Source: Emergomyces orientalis (Eukaryota; Ascomycota; Eurotiomycetes; Onygenales; Ajellomycetaceae). Taken from it: a stretch of 64,000 nucleotides of DNA. The translations under genes and the position numbers were made by a program. Under the pieces are notes generated by a model. The model made no database searches. It worked only from the letters and a program-made list of their open reading frames with translations, and was not told where the DNA came from. The stretch covers positions 186,001 through 250,000 of the forward strand of contig MOWL01000026.1 in NCBI GenBank assembly GCA_002110485.1. The letters run 5' to 3'. Shown piece after piece: positions 44,696-57,276 of the stretch. How positions within the stretch are numbered: the first letter of the stretch is position 1; each line of letters begins with the position of its first letter.

Positions 44696-47321
44696 CGAGA
44701 TGCCGGAGCATGGCGTTAATCGTGATTCAGATGGCAATCACGATGATTGCAGTGCTACGGAGGAAGATACAGTAAGCTGCAGTGCGTCTAGTTCGACAAT
44801 CAGTGCGCCAAGTGAGATTCTGGATAAATGGGAAGAGTTTCGGATAGATGATAGGAATACCCCTAGCGAGACGCATCTAGAGGATGCGACGAGCGAGGAG
44901 CGCAAACAGCATCAGAGCCAAGAAAGCGACCGTGTTTCGCAGGATTTTGCCGGTGCTGAGGCCGTGGGGGATAAAAGTAATATGAGAGCTATTAGGGAAG
45001 AGGTAGGAGTTGATGAGGAAACTGATGAGGAAACGGATGAGGAAATGGATGATGAGATATTTTCTGCTATGTTGAGCAAGGAAGCCGAAAGAATTCTTGA
45101 AAATGCGAAGAAGAGACTGACGGTTTGTCTCTCCCCTGGTCCCCTAGAGCATTTCATTTGGATTAGATTGATCCTGTAAAAAGGAGAAGAAGAGAAAAAA
45201 ACTGACAGCTTACGGTTTTCATCCAGCATATGGAGGGTAATCTCAGTCGAGCCCGTACTTCGTTTCGCATGACGCCGTCGCCTTCTCTCCTGATGAGTAC
45301 ATTACCCCTCAGCCACCGTCAATCCACAGGTAACATGGGCAGATCACATTCTATCACGGAGAGACGGGCTCAAACTAGCCTTGCCGGAGCGCTAATGCGC
45401 CAAAGGGTTTCCCAAGATTTGAATGCAAACAGTTCACATTCCAGGGGTTTGAGCGATATATCAGTCCAATCAGTGCAAGATAATATGCGACCTCCATTCC
45501 GCTCTTTCAGCGCTCTTGGCTCCACCAATGCATCAGGGTTTGGAGCAAATGACACCTCTCCTAGCTATGAACGTTTCGAACCCAAAGCTGCATACAGATC
45601 AACAGCGTCTACGTTCAATTATATTCCTGAAGACCCATCTGAGCCTGTTAACAACAACGTTTCACAATCCGATTCTCCACATTCAAAATCGGACTTACTG
45701 CTCGCACAACAGAATAATAACCTTGAAAATACACCTCCTGGGAGCGCGAAGGGTGTTCCGAAAATTTCGTCGGTGGAGGAATTTAATGCTACGTACCCAG
45801 CCAGTATACCCTCCCGTTCCCAATCACAGCTCCAAGTACGCGGCCTTCAAGATCAGATGCAAGATCTTAAAAGCAAGATCTCTACCCTCAAAGTGCAGGC
45901 TCAGGAGGACAACCTACGCCGACGGAGCCTCCACAGCCTTCGCACTCCTAGCCCCTTCACAGCGGCGGAGCAGTGGTACACAACTGCGGGTGAGTACGTC
46001 GGTGTGCAGGGTACAGATGCGGATAGTATCCGGAACGAACAAAATAATGAGAGAGACATGGTTGAAGATACGGATCAGCTACACCAGGCTCCAATCAGCA
46101 CTGATCCGTCCCCTGCTCCAGCGGTGATAAAGGAACATAAACCGCAAAACATCTCGGATACGGATCGTCCAGATGACCAGAAATCGATAGTAGCCAGTCT
46201 CTATGAGGATGCTGATGAAGAATTCGCTTACGACAATTCAGATGATATTGACCGAGTTGCTCTCGCTAAGATCCTAAATGAACCCCTCGATAGCCCAGTA
46301 TCGTCTGACGGGGGGATATATGAAGACTTTCCGCCCATGCCTGCCGTAGCTGAAACTACACGGCACGAAGATCGCGAGGACGCGTTTGACTATGAACATT
46401 TCTTCCTACACAGTGCGTTGGGCAATTACTCGAGAGAAAAGGCCCGCCAGCGACGCCAGAGCCATAGCTCTACCGGATCTGTGGAGACTACGAGGCCAGG
46501 GAGCCAGGCAACGATTTACCTGGACTCATCACCACGAGGAAGGCAGGGCCATGTGCGAAATAACAGCACTGATACAATATCCACGACAGCCTCGTTTGAG
46601 ACGGCGACTGAAGGCGCGGAGTATGATGGCTATGACGAAGACAGCGGAGATGAAATTGAGAAGGCATTGTATGGGAACATGAATGGGGATGGGATGAAGT
46701 ATTCTCATAGTGGTAAGTCCCTCAATAACCACCCCTTCCCCTAGTATAAACTAAACCAACCAAACATATATGTACTAACAAGACTTACATCTAAAAGACC
46801 TTCAATTCCGCCAACAATACGAAGACCCTCAAATCAGCAGCCGACAGCAGACCCGCCAAACCATCATCGCCACCAACGGCTCCGCCTCGCCAACCCCTCT
46901 CTCCACCGCCTCTACACCCCGCGCGTCGGGCAAAAAGTCCAGTTACAGTAATAACAAAGGCAGCAACCACCACCGTACCCACAGCCGCCAAAGTTCCAAC
47001 AACGCCTCTGCCCCAATACGCGAAACAGCCGCACACTTACGCTCACCAACCGGCATGATATCTTCCCTAATATCGTCCGCTGCGACACAATATTACACAC
47101 CAGAGTCAGAAAACGATCCGGTAGTATTCGACGCGCAACTCGGCCAGGACGACACCAAACTGATGGAGGGCCTTTTTCAGAGCCTGGGTAAAGTGGCGTT
47201 GCAGCTGCAGTTGTCGTCAAATGGCGATAAACGGTCCAGCGCGGACGAGAGGTCTTCTATTCTTTTCAGGAGGAGGTTGGATGCAGCGAGAAGAGTGTTG
47301 GAGGGGCAGTTGGATGTTTAA
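44064..47321 (+). CDS. large conserved Eurotiomycete protein with poly-Gln and poly-Asn runs
   Basis: Exons 44064-45122, 45227-46712 and 46798-47321 join in phase to 1022 residues. Features: poly-Gln at about residues 34-47, poly-Asn at about 199-210, an acidic stretch VDEETDEETDEEMDDEIFSA before the first intron, a short coiled coil (LQDQMQDLKSKISTLKVQAQ) about residue 560-580 followed by RRRSLHSLRTPSPFTAAEQW, then DAFDYEHFFLHSALGNYSR. The coiled coil, the R-R-R-S-L block and the FDYEHFFLHSALG block are what I recall as conserved across related fungi; the rest is disordered. No catalytic domain. A regulatory or cytoskeletal scaffold is possible but unproven. Confidence 0.8.
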
Positions 47322-48340
47322 TTGATAATATCAATAGTTAGACTGTATTTCTTTCCTTTCCGTTTCGTTTCTTTCCTTTCTCCCATTTGTCGAACAAAAC
47401 GGAGCGGGACGCGGTGGGGATGTTTCTCTCTACCTTCTTCTTCTATTTTCCTTCCATCCTCCCTGACCCTTAACTACTTCGCCCCAATGTTCTAGATATC
47501 CCCCCCCTGTTTTCTTTATATTTCTAATTTCTCTAATTTGTCTATTTCCCTTCCCCCCTTTTGCCTTTTTTTAATCGCCTGAGATACCTCGTAATATGGC
47601 TACTATTTTTAATATAGCCAGTATTTATTACCCGTTTCCCTTGATTTTTAATCCTCTTTCTCTTCGTTTTTGTTTCCCCGCTAGGACGCCTACTTTGTTT
47701 CTTTACCCGTACAGTGCCAATTCACCCATCACCGCTCCTTTTCCACATCACCAACCCCTCATGAATCCCACGATATCCACGCCTGCCCGTCCATCATCCC
47801 CATCTCTAGTTCATCCCCAGCTCCCTCGTCCCCTTCCTCACTCGTCCTCTTTCCTTTTATTTTATTTTATTTTAATTTTAATTCTATCTCTCTTACACCT
47901 TTTATCCATTTCACCATGTGTTAATATTAATAGAATTGGGTGGAGGAAATTAGCGTTCGCCCCTTCCCCATTGTCATTTATCTTATAGAACATATAACTA
48001 TTTATCCTTATTTTTTATTTTTATTTTTAAATATTTCTGTTCTTTTTTTCGATTTTTCCTGCTGTTAGCTGGTGGTTTATTATGTTTTACATAGTTTAAA
48101 CATATTTACCGATGTAAGGTGACAGATGCAGTAGTGGTTTAGCAGAGAAATGATATGTACTGTACATACCTAGGTAGTTAAATAGAGGGATCACCACCAA
48201 ATTTAGATAGAAGACAGGCCTCAAGCGCAAACCTCCTTAAACTTCTAGTTTACAACATACCAAGGGGGTGGGGGCGGGTTGGTTAAGAATAAAAATAAAA
48301 AAGAAAGGGCGAAAAAATTAAAGAATATATATATATATAT
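47322..48340. other. intergenic
   Basis: Pyrimidine-rich 3' region of the preceding gene. A frame at 47596-47988 is a low-complexity shadow. An (AT)n run at 48327-48340 lies next to the tRNA 3' end, and an A6 tract (48313-48318, T6 on the minus strand) can serve as its pol III terminator. Confidence 0.55.
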
Positions 48341-48431
48341 GACCAGGCCGCGATTCGAACGCGGGAATCTCTCGAAATCAGGGATTTAAGCGGACCTAAA
48401 CCTGACGCCATAACCACTCGGCCACCTGGCC
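48341..48431 (-). tRNA. tRNA-Leu (anticodon UAG) with 11-nt intron
   Basis: Minus strand, 91 nt. The acceptor stem GGCCAGG pairs with CCTGGTC (one G-U). A box TGGCCGAGTGG; T arm CCGCG-TTCGAAT-CGCGG. The anticodon stem TCAGG/CCTGA encloses a loop TT-TAG-G...C with an 11-nt intron after position 37 (48394-48384). The anticodon TAG is at 48398-48396. A long variable arm (TTTCGAGAGATT) fits a class II leucine tRNA. Confidence 0.92.
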
Positions 48432-49776
48432 AATATTGGTGATGGGGTTTTGGTCGGCTTGGCATTGTTGAGCCCTGGATTCTGTTTGGGATGCATGGTA
48501 CATTCCAAAGGAGTTCGGAGAGGCGAGCAGCTACACCCCCTCTCTTACCTTGGGGGTCCTGGAGGGAAGCGAATGCTGCGTATCTGATGAAATTGATTGC
48601 GTATCCAGGATATAAGATGTGGATGCGGGTGGACTTTGGAGCTTACTGGGACACACAAAGATGTCCATTCGGTGGGGAACATATTCCCATTTTTCGCGGA
48701 AAGAGAGAGGACAGACAAAGAAAAATACGCAGAGAGGGAATCGATAATTCTCATCATACAAACATTTATGGCATTTACATACACATATCAAAATATGATT
48801 ACAGAAAACATTATCCAGTGTCAAAATAACCGCCAGATAAGATATTTAAAGAAGGAAATAAGAGGGAAAAACAGGCAAGAAATGTGTCAACCAAACGCCA
48901 GGGTTGGAAAGCAGCTTCCTTTTCTGAATGTCCCCTTCCCATTGCTTTCTATTCCACTCCAATCCTCCAAACTCTCTCCCACGAAAGGAGAACAGAATAA
49001 CGAAAATAATAAAGTGTAGTAAGGAAACTCGCGGTAACCGTGGTAGCTGTAATAATACGCCCACAATCCCCCTTCCTCTCCCAACAAACCGAGGGGGATG
49101 GCCCTCCGGGCCCATTTCCAGTCTTCGACTTTGTGTAAAGAGGAAAACCAGAGAGTAGCATGAGGACCGTTGGAACGAAGAAGAAGTGCCGTGGCCGCGA
49201 TATTAGAGCGCAATAACAAAAAAACCATAAACCATAAACCGGGTCAAGGGAGAGAAGGCAAGGAGAAGGTAACATTTGATAACCCAGAGCCAAAAAAAAA
49301 AAATTTTAAAAATAATATAAATAAAACAGGCAGGGGCATGAAAACCAGACGTAAAAATAGTATATAAAATAGGTCGAAACGCCAGATATGCGCCGTAAAA
49401 TTAAAAAAAGCTTTATCAAAAACTTCAAATAATACTCCCTCTCCTTTCCCATTAGTTAGACATTACCGAATATCCAAATTTTTCCGATTTTTCCGATTTT
49501 TCCGATTTTCCCAATTGTCGTGTTCCAGTTTCTTCCCCAAGCATAAAAGTATCAGAAAATGAAGAGCATGAACATAGTAGCAGAGCAAAAACAGAGGGAC
49601 GCGAAAGAAAAGAAACCGGTATTACAAAACATAGCATACAACTCGTGGACACGTGAAGCCCATAGCCAACATACAAAATCAACATAAGGAGTTTTTAAAA
49701 ATCATGGGGAATTGGAAACAAAAGAAATAAAGAAGGAAAATTTAAAGGCAAAAGGTGGTAGGTGGGAAAGGTTATT
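48432..49776. other. intergenic
   Basis: No gene. Overlapping open frames on both strands at 48490-49300 show no family resemblance. A short TTTTTCCGA tandem repeat lies at 49478-49505. Confidence 0.5.
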
Positions 49777-52570
49777 TTATGCCGTATTTTCAGCAGCTGG
49801 TCGGAACAGACGGGTACAGTATAATAAGTCAAGAGAGCGTGGATTTGAGGCATTGAATTCTGCCGTTTGGCGGTCTTGGAAGTATTGAGCTACAGGATAG
49901 ACACGACGGTTAGCAAAAGCATGAGAAATGAAAATGAATAATAAAAGGAGGTTCAACATGATATGATATATCATAGAGCATTTAAAGTTAGTGGAGCCGT
50001 GGATATGGATGTCGTTTGCTTGCTTACGTGAAATATTGACAGCGTTGAACCACCTGGTGACGTCCAGGTCGCGACTGTAACTGGCCATTAAGTTGCCTGT
50101 TTCAGGGTCCACAGTGCAGTCTGGGGCAAGAGAGCGCATGCGGAGATGGGTTGTGACTATATCGGCGAACCGATTGTTTTGGTCCGCGTACACGACGGGG
50201 CCGTTTTCGAGGGGCCACTGAATTAAACAAGATAATCACGTTAATATTAGAGAGATTTTGTTTGAAACCAAAAAAAAAAAAGTGTTCATTGGGCCAGCCC
50301 TTTTTGAAACACATGAAAACATACCTGCTGTCTATCCAGCTCACTGCTCTCCCATTTTTTGAACAGCCATGTCATACGTTCAACACAGTTCATCAGTACG
50401 ACTGCACCCAGGAACGTGCGAAAGTGGCCGCTACGTTGTTTCTGAAGCAATCGCTGCTCGATTTTCGAGAGGACGGCCTTGCTAATTCGTCCTGCAAATC
50501 TCTCCGTCGCGGCACGCATTTGAGCGCAGATGAGAGCGTACGAGTGTGGAAAAAATGTCTCGTCGATGACGGTGCAGAGTTCCGTAGAAGTTGAAGATAA
50601 TGGTTGGGTGGAAGACGGTGGGAGAGTTGGGTTGACGAATATTTTCCATTTTAATTCCGCGTCTACGAGGATTCGAGTCGCGATCCAGAGGTCCAACACG
50701 CCAGCTAGTAATTGGTCCTGTTTTTTGAAGAGGGATTAGTTAAGAATTACACAATGTCCATTGCGTAAATGTGTTGCTTACAGCTGTGTTCTGGTAAAGC
50801 TCCCAAGCCAGAGTGACAGATTCCTTGATGAAAGGAGATGGCTCAGATTCGAAATATTGAGTAGCCATTGTCTTGATATAAGTTTCCACTTTCGCAGATA
50901 GCTCATCGATATCGCCTTCTAATATACGTATGTCTTGCTGCGCTTGAACCTTTGATTCTCCGTCGGAGGTCGAGGTGGGAAGGCCGGGATCTACATTTGG
51001 TGGAGACTCCATCTGGTGATGTAGAGCACTGAAAGTGATAAACTTCGGGGGTTGGCAGTCGAAGTGAAATATCTCAATTCTTCCGATCCCAAGATCAAAG
51101 GAGAGCTGGCTCTTGACATTGCTAATGTCGTGATATGCCAAAGTCGTATGAAGGCCTGTCAATAAGTATTTTTACAATCAATATTATTTCCTGAGATTTA
51201 TCCGACTGGAGGCGAGTCTTTACCTGCGGAGTAAGCTGTTAATTGAGTTGGTAGCCGATCTCTGATGCAGCATTCCATCCATACACGGGGATTTTGAATT
51301 GCCTGGCATTGTCTGCAAGGATCTTCCGAAGAGCACTAAGTTAGGTGTTAGCAAATCAGGTCCCCCAAAACCTATGTTCCAACAACGAGACACTAAAGAC
51401 GGGGCTTGCTCACCGTTTTCTTCAACATCCGACATCGTAAACAAGCGCCCATTTTCCTGACCAACTGAACTTCCTTTCGGCGCTCTTCCGAGAACTGCGC
51501 TCTGAGTTTATGTTTTGTCGGTTTACTAGTTTCGCCAAAATTATTGATGAACCCGGAGGAGTCCTGTGGGCTGGGATGTATGGCAATAGGTCGAGGATAG
51601 AAGGCGGCATGATGAGTAGCAGAGTCGAAGTCAACCTAGAGGATGTTAGCTGCTTCTGTAGGCAAAAGGGGGAAAAAGAGTTTCCGTATCTAAATCCAAT
51701 AAAAAAATATATGGAGGAGCAAAACATACATCATTATCCAGGGATAGACCTCCATCCTGCGGGACCATCTCATTTGCGGAGGCGGCGATCAAGGAGAGTT
51801 GCGAGGACTGCCCGGGGTCTGGAGAATGCTCAGCAGCAAGGGAGAAATTGTTATTAAGGAACGACATAGCGGCCGAGGATTCTGCCGAGTGAGGGTCATA
51901 GTGGTTAGGCGGCGGAGACGATGTCCCGAGTGCAGCGCGGAGGTCAGCCTCTAAAAATAACCACAAACCATCGATGTTAGCAACTGAGCGGCCACAAGTC
52001 AAAAAATAAAAATAAACCGAAGCTCCACAGAACTCGAGATCGCATACCGATGTTTCGATGCTTAGCCACGCTGGATGTTTCCAGAGCCGGATCTACCACA
52101 ATAGTCTTGTCTCCTATAAAATTCTCCCCTCCATCTTCGTTATTGCTATTCGGGTGCTTCCCATCGGAAGCACCGACCTGCCTCGACGCCTCAGCAAGCA
52201 CATTAAGCCCATTGAGGCCGCCAATACCATTGAAAACGGTCTGCCTCGCGGCATAGGGCAAATTACCCGATTTCCCGCGTCCGATGCGGCCATTTCCATT
52301 AGCATGCAATTTCTTCCCGGCTGCGCCGCCGCCGTGCCCGGGTCCACCACGTTCGGGCGCCGCTCGCCAGAGATGCAGCACACGCTGTTTATCCACCGCC
52401 GAAATTGCCTGGCATGTTTTCACCAGATGGCTGAGCAAGCTGTCAGCGCGGCCCTTGGGGAAATTCTGACCGCAGGACTTGCATGTGTGCTCGTAGCGGT
52501 TGCTCGAGTCTGCGAGTTTGGCGCCGCGGTTGAAGAATTCGCTGACGATTCCGTTTGGCTTGCGGCCCAT
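49777..52570 (-). CDS. transcription factor with BED-like finger and Zn2Cys6 cluster
   Basis: Eight exons on the minus strand: 52570-52048, 51950-51730, 51635-51414, 51335-51224, 51155-50782, 50717-50325, 50217-50028 and 49889-49777; all junctions keep phase, giving 715 residues. Residues about 25-53 hold a BED-like finger (HTCKSCGQNFPKGRADSL then HLVKTC). A Zn(II)2Cys6 cluster spans an intron: GACLRCRMLKKT in exon 3 joins CSSEDPCRQC in exon 4. The C-terminal 350 residues are helical (LLAGVLDLWIATRILVDAEL, RTFLGAVVLMNCVERMTWLF) and end SLDLLYCTRLFRPAAENTA. Fungal Zn2Cys6 proteins are DNA-binding regulators; two different fingers in one protein is a rarer architecture. Targets are unknown. Confidence 0.85.
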
Positions 52571-53112
52571 TTTTTAATTTTATAATTGAATTTTTTCTGT
52601 GAGGCTCGCCACGGCTTGCTTCGGCACGGATAAATGTCTTTATTTGGCCAAGGACAATCGAGTATTGAAAGAAGAAGAAAAAGGGGGAGAATCAGACTGG
52701 GGTGTTTGCTTCAGTGCCTATAGGTATGCAAAAGATTCAATTTCAAGGGACAAGCTGCAGGAGCAAATGGGATGGAAAAGACCGAGAGAGCAAACAACGA
52801 GCTGCAGAATAATTGTTTATCAGCGAAAATGAATAACAGGAATATTTGCGAGCAAGTACTTTGAGAGCTCTCTTGTAGCAGCAGATCTCCCCGCGACTCA
52901 ACTGATAAACCGATACTAGTAGTTACAAAAGTCACGGCAAAACTTTTTATGAGAGCGGAATCAACTGTCTTTATGCAGACCGCCTTGGGATAACGGAAAA
53001 ATAAATTATCCGGAACATGTCACGTGGGAGGCACTAGAGTCCTTTTTTAAAAATACTAGTAGTGGGGAAGGGAAGCATAGAGAGTATCATTAACTTCAAC
53101 TATCCAAATTAA
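52571..53112. other. intergenic: promoter of the regulator gene and 3' end of POL4
   Basis: No gene. It contains CACGTG at about 53022 (within GTCACGTGGG), a possible bHLH site. Confidence 0.5.
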
Positions 53113-55494
53113 CTAGCAGATACGGTGGTTGGGTGGACGCCACGGCACACCCAATATCTCGAAGATTCTCTTCTCATCCCGGCTCTCAAGGAGATGTCCG
53201 CTGTTCAACTTGACCCGGTTCTCCTTCCGCAGTATACCAGCAAACAACCCCCGCTGATTCAAACACATACCTTTCTTACTAGCCAGTAGCCGCAGACTCC
53301 GGTTAAAAACATCATTGCCCGTAAAGTAAATAAGCGCCGCCCCTATCTCATCTCCAGGAACATAAAGAAAATCAATCCGGCGCCAAACAGAGGGTTTTCC
53401 TCCAGGTAAAGCACATGCCCCATGCCACTTCGAGCTCTCTCCTCGCTTGCCCACTGCAAGGCTAGTTTGTAGGAAATTTTGCTTGAACAAAGCCGGAATG
53501 ACTATGTCCGTCATCAACGCGCAGATTTCGCCCTGCGAAGCGCCGTCTTTGGTAATGATGAGGTCTATATCTCTGCTGCTCGATGAGCCACGCCTATAGG
53601 ACCCTCCTATTATGACTTGAACAGCTGGGTCTACTTTAAAGAGTAGCCTTTTCACAATGGCTCCGTGTGCTTCCACCTCAGCGCGCGGAATTCGTTGCAA
53701 AAAGTCATCATAATGCTCGATGCCAATTCGCTGGTTCCTGGTCAGGCATGCCTTGGACTTGATATCCTCCAACGACTGGTAGCCCTGTTGAATCCATTTC
53801 GAAGCCTGGGTAAACCCTACCCCGTAAATATTGAGGAATTGCGAAAGAAGCATATCATGCGGTTCCATGCTGGCTTCTTCGAGTCGCCTAAGCCGGTTCG
53901 TCCAGACTATCTCTTCGATTTTGGCTGCGAGTCGTTCACCAATACATGGGATTGCCAGAGCCTGCTCTTTCGTCACTATCTTCTCTTTCTGCTTCCGCAG
54001 AGCACTGATGGCCTTTCGATAGGCCAGCGTGCGCCATTGATCTGAAATGCGGTCGTAGTAGTCTGACATCTTCTGCAAAATTTCAATCGTCCGAGCATTG
54101 GGATTGTCCTGATCCGTCTGCCCATCGTGCTTATGCATACAGCTAAAATTCTGCTGCCATTGTGGATTTTCATTGGAGCGCTTCTTCTCCTTTGCCTCCT
54201 TTCGTTTACCAGCTTCCGAATCAGAGCTTAAATGTGCTTCTTTACTTGAAACCAGGTCCACATCCTCGTCGTCTGACTGATCCAAAGGCTATTTGTCGTT
54301 CAGCATATTTCCAAGTTAAGAAATGGTTTCTAGTTTCACCTACTAAATCTTTTTCTGCTCTTGCTTGTTCAATCATCTCGTCTAAAATATCAGGTTCCTT
54401 CCGAGAGGGCTGCTCCATTGGATCGTCGCAATCATTTTCACGATGAGTGTCAGGAGAAAGTGCTGGAACTAGAGGGTCGTGGAGCGCTTCGCCGATCGGT
54501 TGTGATGCAGTGGGAGTTTCCAGATTGTTCTTATTCTGAGCAGGCTTCAGTTTCGGTGAATTGTGTACCGTAGGCCCTTTTTCTGATTTGGTGCCCTCTT
54601 TATGATTGACTGGAGCTCCGTTGACACGGAAGCGAGTATGCGATGCATTCATAAGCGAGCCAAAGGTGATACATTCAGCTGGGTAAGATTCATTCACCAG
54701 AGACACGGAGGGCTAGATAAAATATGGTAAGTTCGAAGAAAAAACTTGAAATGAAATGAAAAAAAGGAATTTGCGGTTGCATCCACAGTAACCTTACCGG
54801 CAGTGATTCCATTTTTAAATATTTCAGTACATCAGTGAAGGATGCCACTTTATCCACTATCACATGAGTGACAGTATCGTTCCATGTGGATGAGCGGGAG
54901 GCTCCAAATTCAAGTGCCTTATTGATCCGCATGCGACGTGCAGGAGCAATGTCATCGTTAGGGATGAAAACTAAGTGATAAATGTGTTAGCATTTCCCCA
55001 TTTCAGTATTTCTTTTTCTTGGATTTTTTTCTAAATAACCGGCAAACAAGACAAGGGCAACACTGACAAAATACCATCCCCTTGAAGATCTGTTGATGCT
55101 CTGGGCGGAGTCGAACTGTGGCCTCGCGTCTTCTCTTTAACGTCGGCTTTTTCCCCACAACACCATCTACTGTCGACCGTCGTTTTGGCAGTGCAGATCT
55201 GGTAGATGCGGGCTTGTCGGATACCATAGTACTAGAGATATCCTGCGCATCAGAGGCCTTTTGACTTTTAAGTGTGGGACAATATGGAAGGGTGTTGCTC
55301 CTCTCTGGTCCAGGAGTTCGCGATAATGTTCGTTCGGGGGAATTTCTCCTCCTCGCTTGCTTCAGTAATACTGCTAGCTCATCGATCTCTTGAGAGTTGT
55401 CGCTGTGTCCGTCGAATTTATAGAGAGCCTCGCAAAAGGTTTCTTTATCTGCTGCTCCATCTGCATCCTCGTTTTTCTCATTGTTCCCGTCCAT
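53113..55494 (-). CDS. POL4: family X DNA polymerase (Pol4 / Pol lambda type) with BRCT domain
   Basis: Exons 55494-55068, 54970-54798, 54712-54344 and 54288-53113 join in phase to 714 residues. An N-terminal disordered part is followed by a BRCT domain (IFKGMVF-FIPNDDIAPARR, THVIVDKVASFTDVLKYL). After an acidic linker comes the Pol X catalytic core: 8-kDa domain (DYYDRISDQWRTLAYRKAIS, GERLAAKIEEIV), hairpin YGVGFTQASKWIQQGY, palm GGSYRRGSSSSRDIDLI with two metal-binding Asp and the third in RRIDFLYVP, then LRLLASKKGMCLNQRGLF. Such enzymes fill gaps in end joining and base excision repair. The first donor (GTCAGT) was chosen because it alone gives the conserved F-x-P-D-D junction. It is divergent from ATP10. 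Confidence 0.9.
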
Positions 55495-55872
55495 GTTGCT
55501 CCAGGATAAGGAAGATTAGTGCTGCAGCCTGGTAGCGTCATGGGTGGTTTCAATCTTTTAGGCATGACAATATGTTTTTTATCCTGAAAATATTGCATTG
55601 TTTATTATTCCATTTAGACAACTTAGTGATTGTTTCATTAAAAGTGGCGATGGAGGATAAAATGTCCAGGCCAGAACACGTTTTCGGCGCAACGGAAACA
55701 CGAACAAGGCACCAGGTCACGTGTGTTGCCTTGTCCCCCATTAAATTGAATGAGGCTTGAGGTCTGCGTGTGAACTTCCACCAGGAAGAAGAAACAAAAC
55801 AGCTTGACAAGCCGCCCCAGGGTTAAGCAATTAGGCAAAAGAGCCTGCGCTTGCCACTTTATTAATTCGGCC
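55495..55872. promoter_or_regulatory. divergent promoter region POL4 / ATP10
   Basis: 378 bp between two divergent starts, with no gene of its own. No clear TATA box. A GTCACGTG palindrome is at about 55717-55724. Confidence 0.45.
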
Positions 55873-57008
55873 ATGTCGAACCCTCGCTCATTTCTACGCT
55901 CTCTTAATTCGTTTCTTTCTCCGGGAACCCGCTGCCTATCGTGCCAATCCCGACGCTTGCAACCACAGCTCTCCCGTCGCAATGCATCATCAACATCCAG
56001 TTCGTCCACTACTCCTGCAAAGCCCGCGGGGACCCCGCAGACCAAGACCCCTTCTCCTACCAACAACAAGAAGAACGGGGTGGATCCATTAGCAGAAGGG
56101 AAACGTCCAAAGGAGGAATTCACTCCGAAACCGCTCAGTCGCCCTCTAGGGGTTCCTTATCCACCCCAAGCTGGCCAGAATACCGGCATCGATAACAGAA
56201 CGCTCCGACAACGTCGGGACGACTTTGTGGACTATGAGAAGCACATTGAACGACGGAAGGAATTGTAAAGACTCCTTTTCGAATTTGTAATGCGAACAAG
56301 ACTAGGCAAAAGAAATATGTTAATCAGTCCCATTTCTTGCAAACCACTACTTACAGGGCCCGGCAAGCCGCCAAACCATACTTCCGCGAATGGACAAACA
56401 TGCGTCATAACAAGGGTAAAACCTTCATATCCAACACGCGCCTCTTCAAAGCCGACAAGGCCCTCTACTTCCCTAACATATACGGCCGGACCCTCTCCCC
56501 AACCACACCCATGCAAGACACCACCACGATCCTGCGTGACAAGGTATCTGTCGTGAGCATATTTTCCAGCCTCTGGGCCGAGCGCCAAGTGGCTTCATTC
56601 GTGAGCCCACTGAAGAACCCGACGCTACACCAGATCCTACAAAATGCGCCCAAGGCGGCGCAACGGGTGGAGATCAATTTCGAAGACAATGCGCTGAAGG
56701 CGTGGCTGATACGTATGTTCATGTGGCGGATGAGGAGGAAGATGCCGCAGGAGCAGTATGATCGGTATTTCCTTGTGCGGCAGAAGGGGTTGACAGAGAG
56801 TTTGAGAGAGCAGATCGGGATGATGAATAGTAAAGTTGGGTATGTGTATTTGCTGGATCAGGAGTGTAGGATCCGGTGGGCTGGGAGCAGTATTGCGGAA
56901 GAGGGGGAGTTGGAGTCTTTAAATAATGGGCTGAGGAAATTGGTGGATGAGAGGAAGATATGGAAGGGCCTCAACGCCATTTCGCGGAAGCCGGATGGAA
57001 GTGCCTGA
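55873..57008 (+). CDS. atp10: Atp10, mitochondrial ATP synthase assembly factor
   Basis: Exons 55873-56264 and 56357-57008 (92-nt intron) give 347 residues. The first 45 residues (SNPRSFLRSLNSFLSPGTR...) are basic and hydroxylated, a mitochondrial presequence. Core motifs of the ATP10 family: LGVPYPPQAGQNTGIDNRT, RQRRDDFVDYEKHIERRKEL, AAKPYFREWTNMR, FISNTRLFKADKALYFPN and, at the C-terminus, GYVYLLDQECRIRWAGS. Atp10 sits at the inner membrane and helps assemble the Fo ring with subunit 6 in yeast. An upstream in-frame ATG-less extension exists, but ATG 55873 best fits the presequence. Ends in TGA. Confidence 0.9.
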
Positions 57009-57276
57009 GTGAATATATCGAATCAATGTATCCCTCTCCACTTGGAAAGGAGTATATGATATAGGATATGTATAACAATCCCCATATCCTTGATACACAG
57101 ATTAATTATGTAAATATATATAGATATATAGATGGAAAATACAATTGACAAAGGATAATAGGAAAATACACGCCTGCTGAAATTAGTTTCCCATATAAAA
57201 AGAAAGAAAGAAAAATATACTCCCGTGTCTTCCTAGCCCAGTGCAGAAATACAACAAGAAATACAGTTCACGTTCA

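Noticed and set aside
48491..49293. overlapping open frames on both strands
   Set aside because: They overlap each other in several frames, are low-complexity and match nothing known to me.
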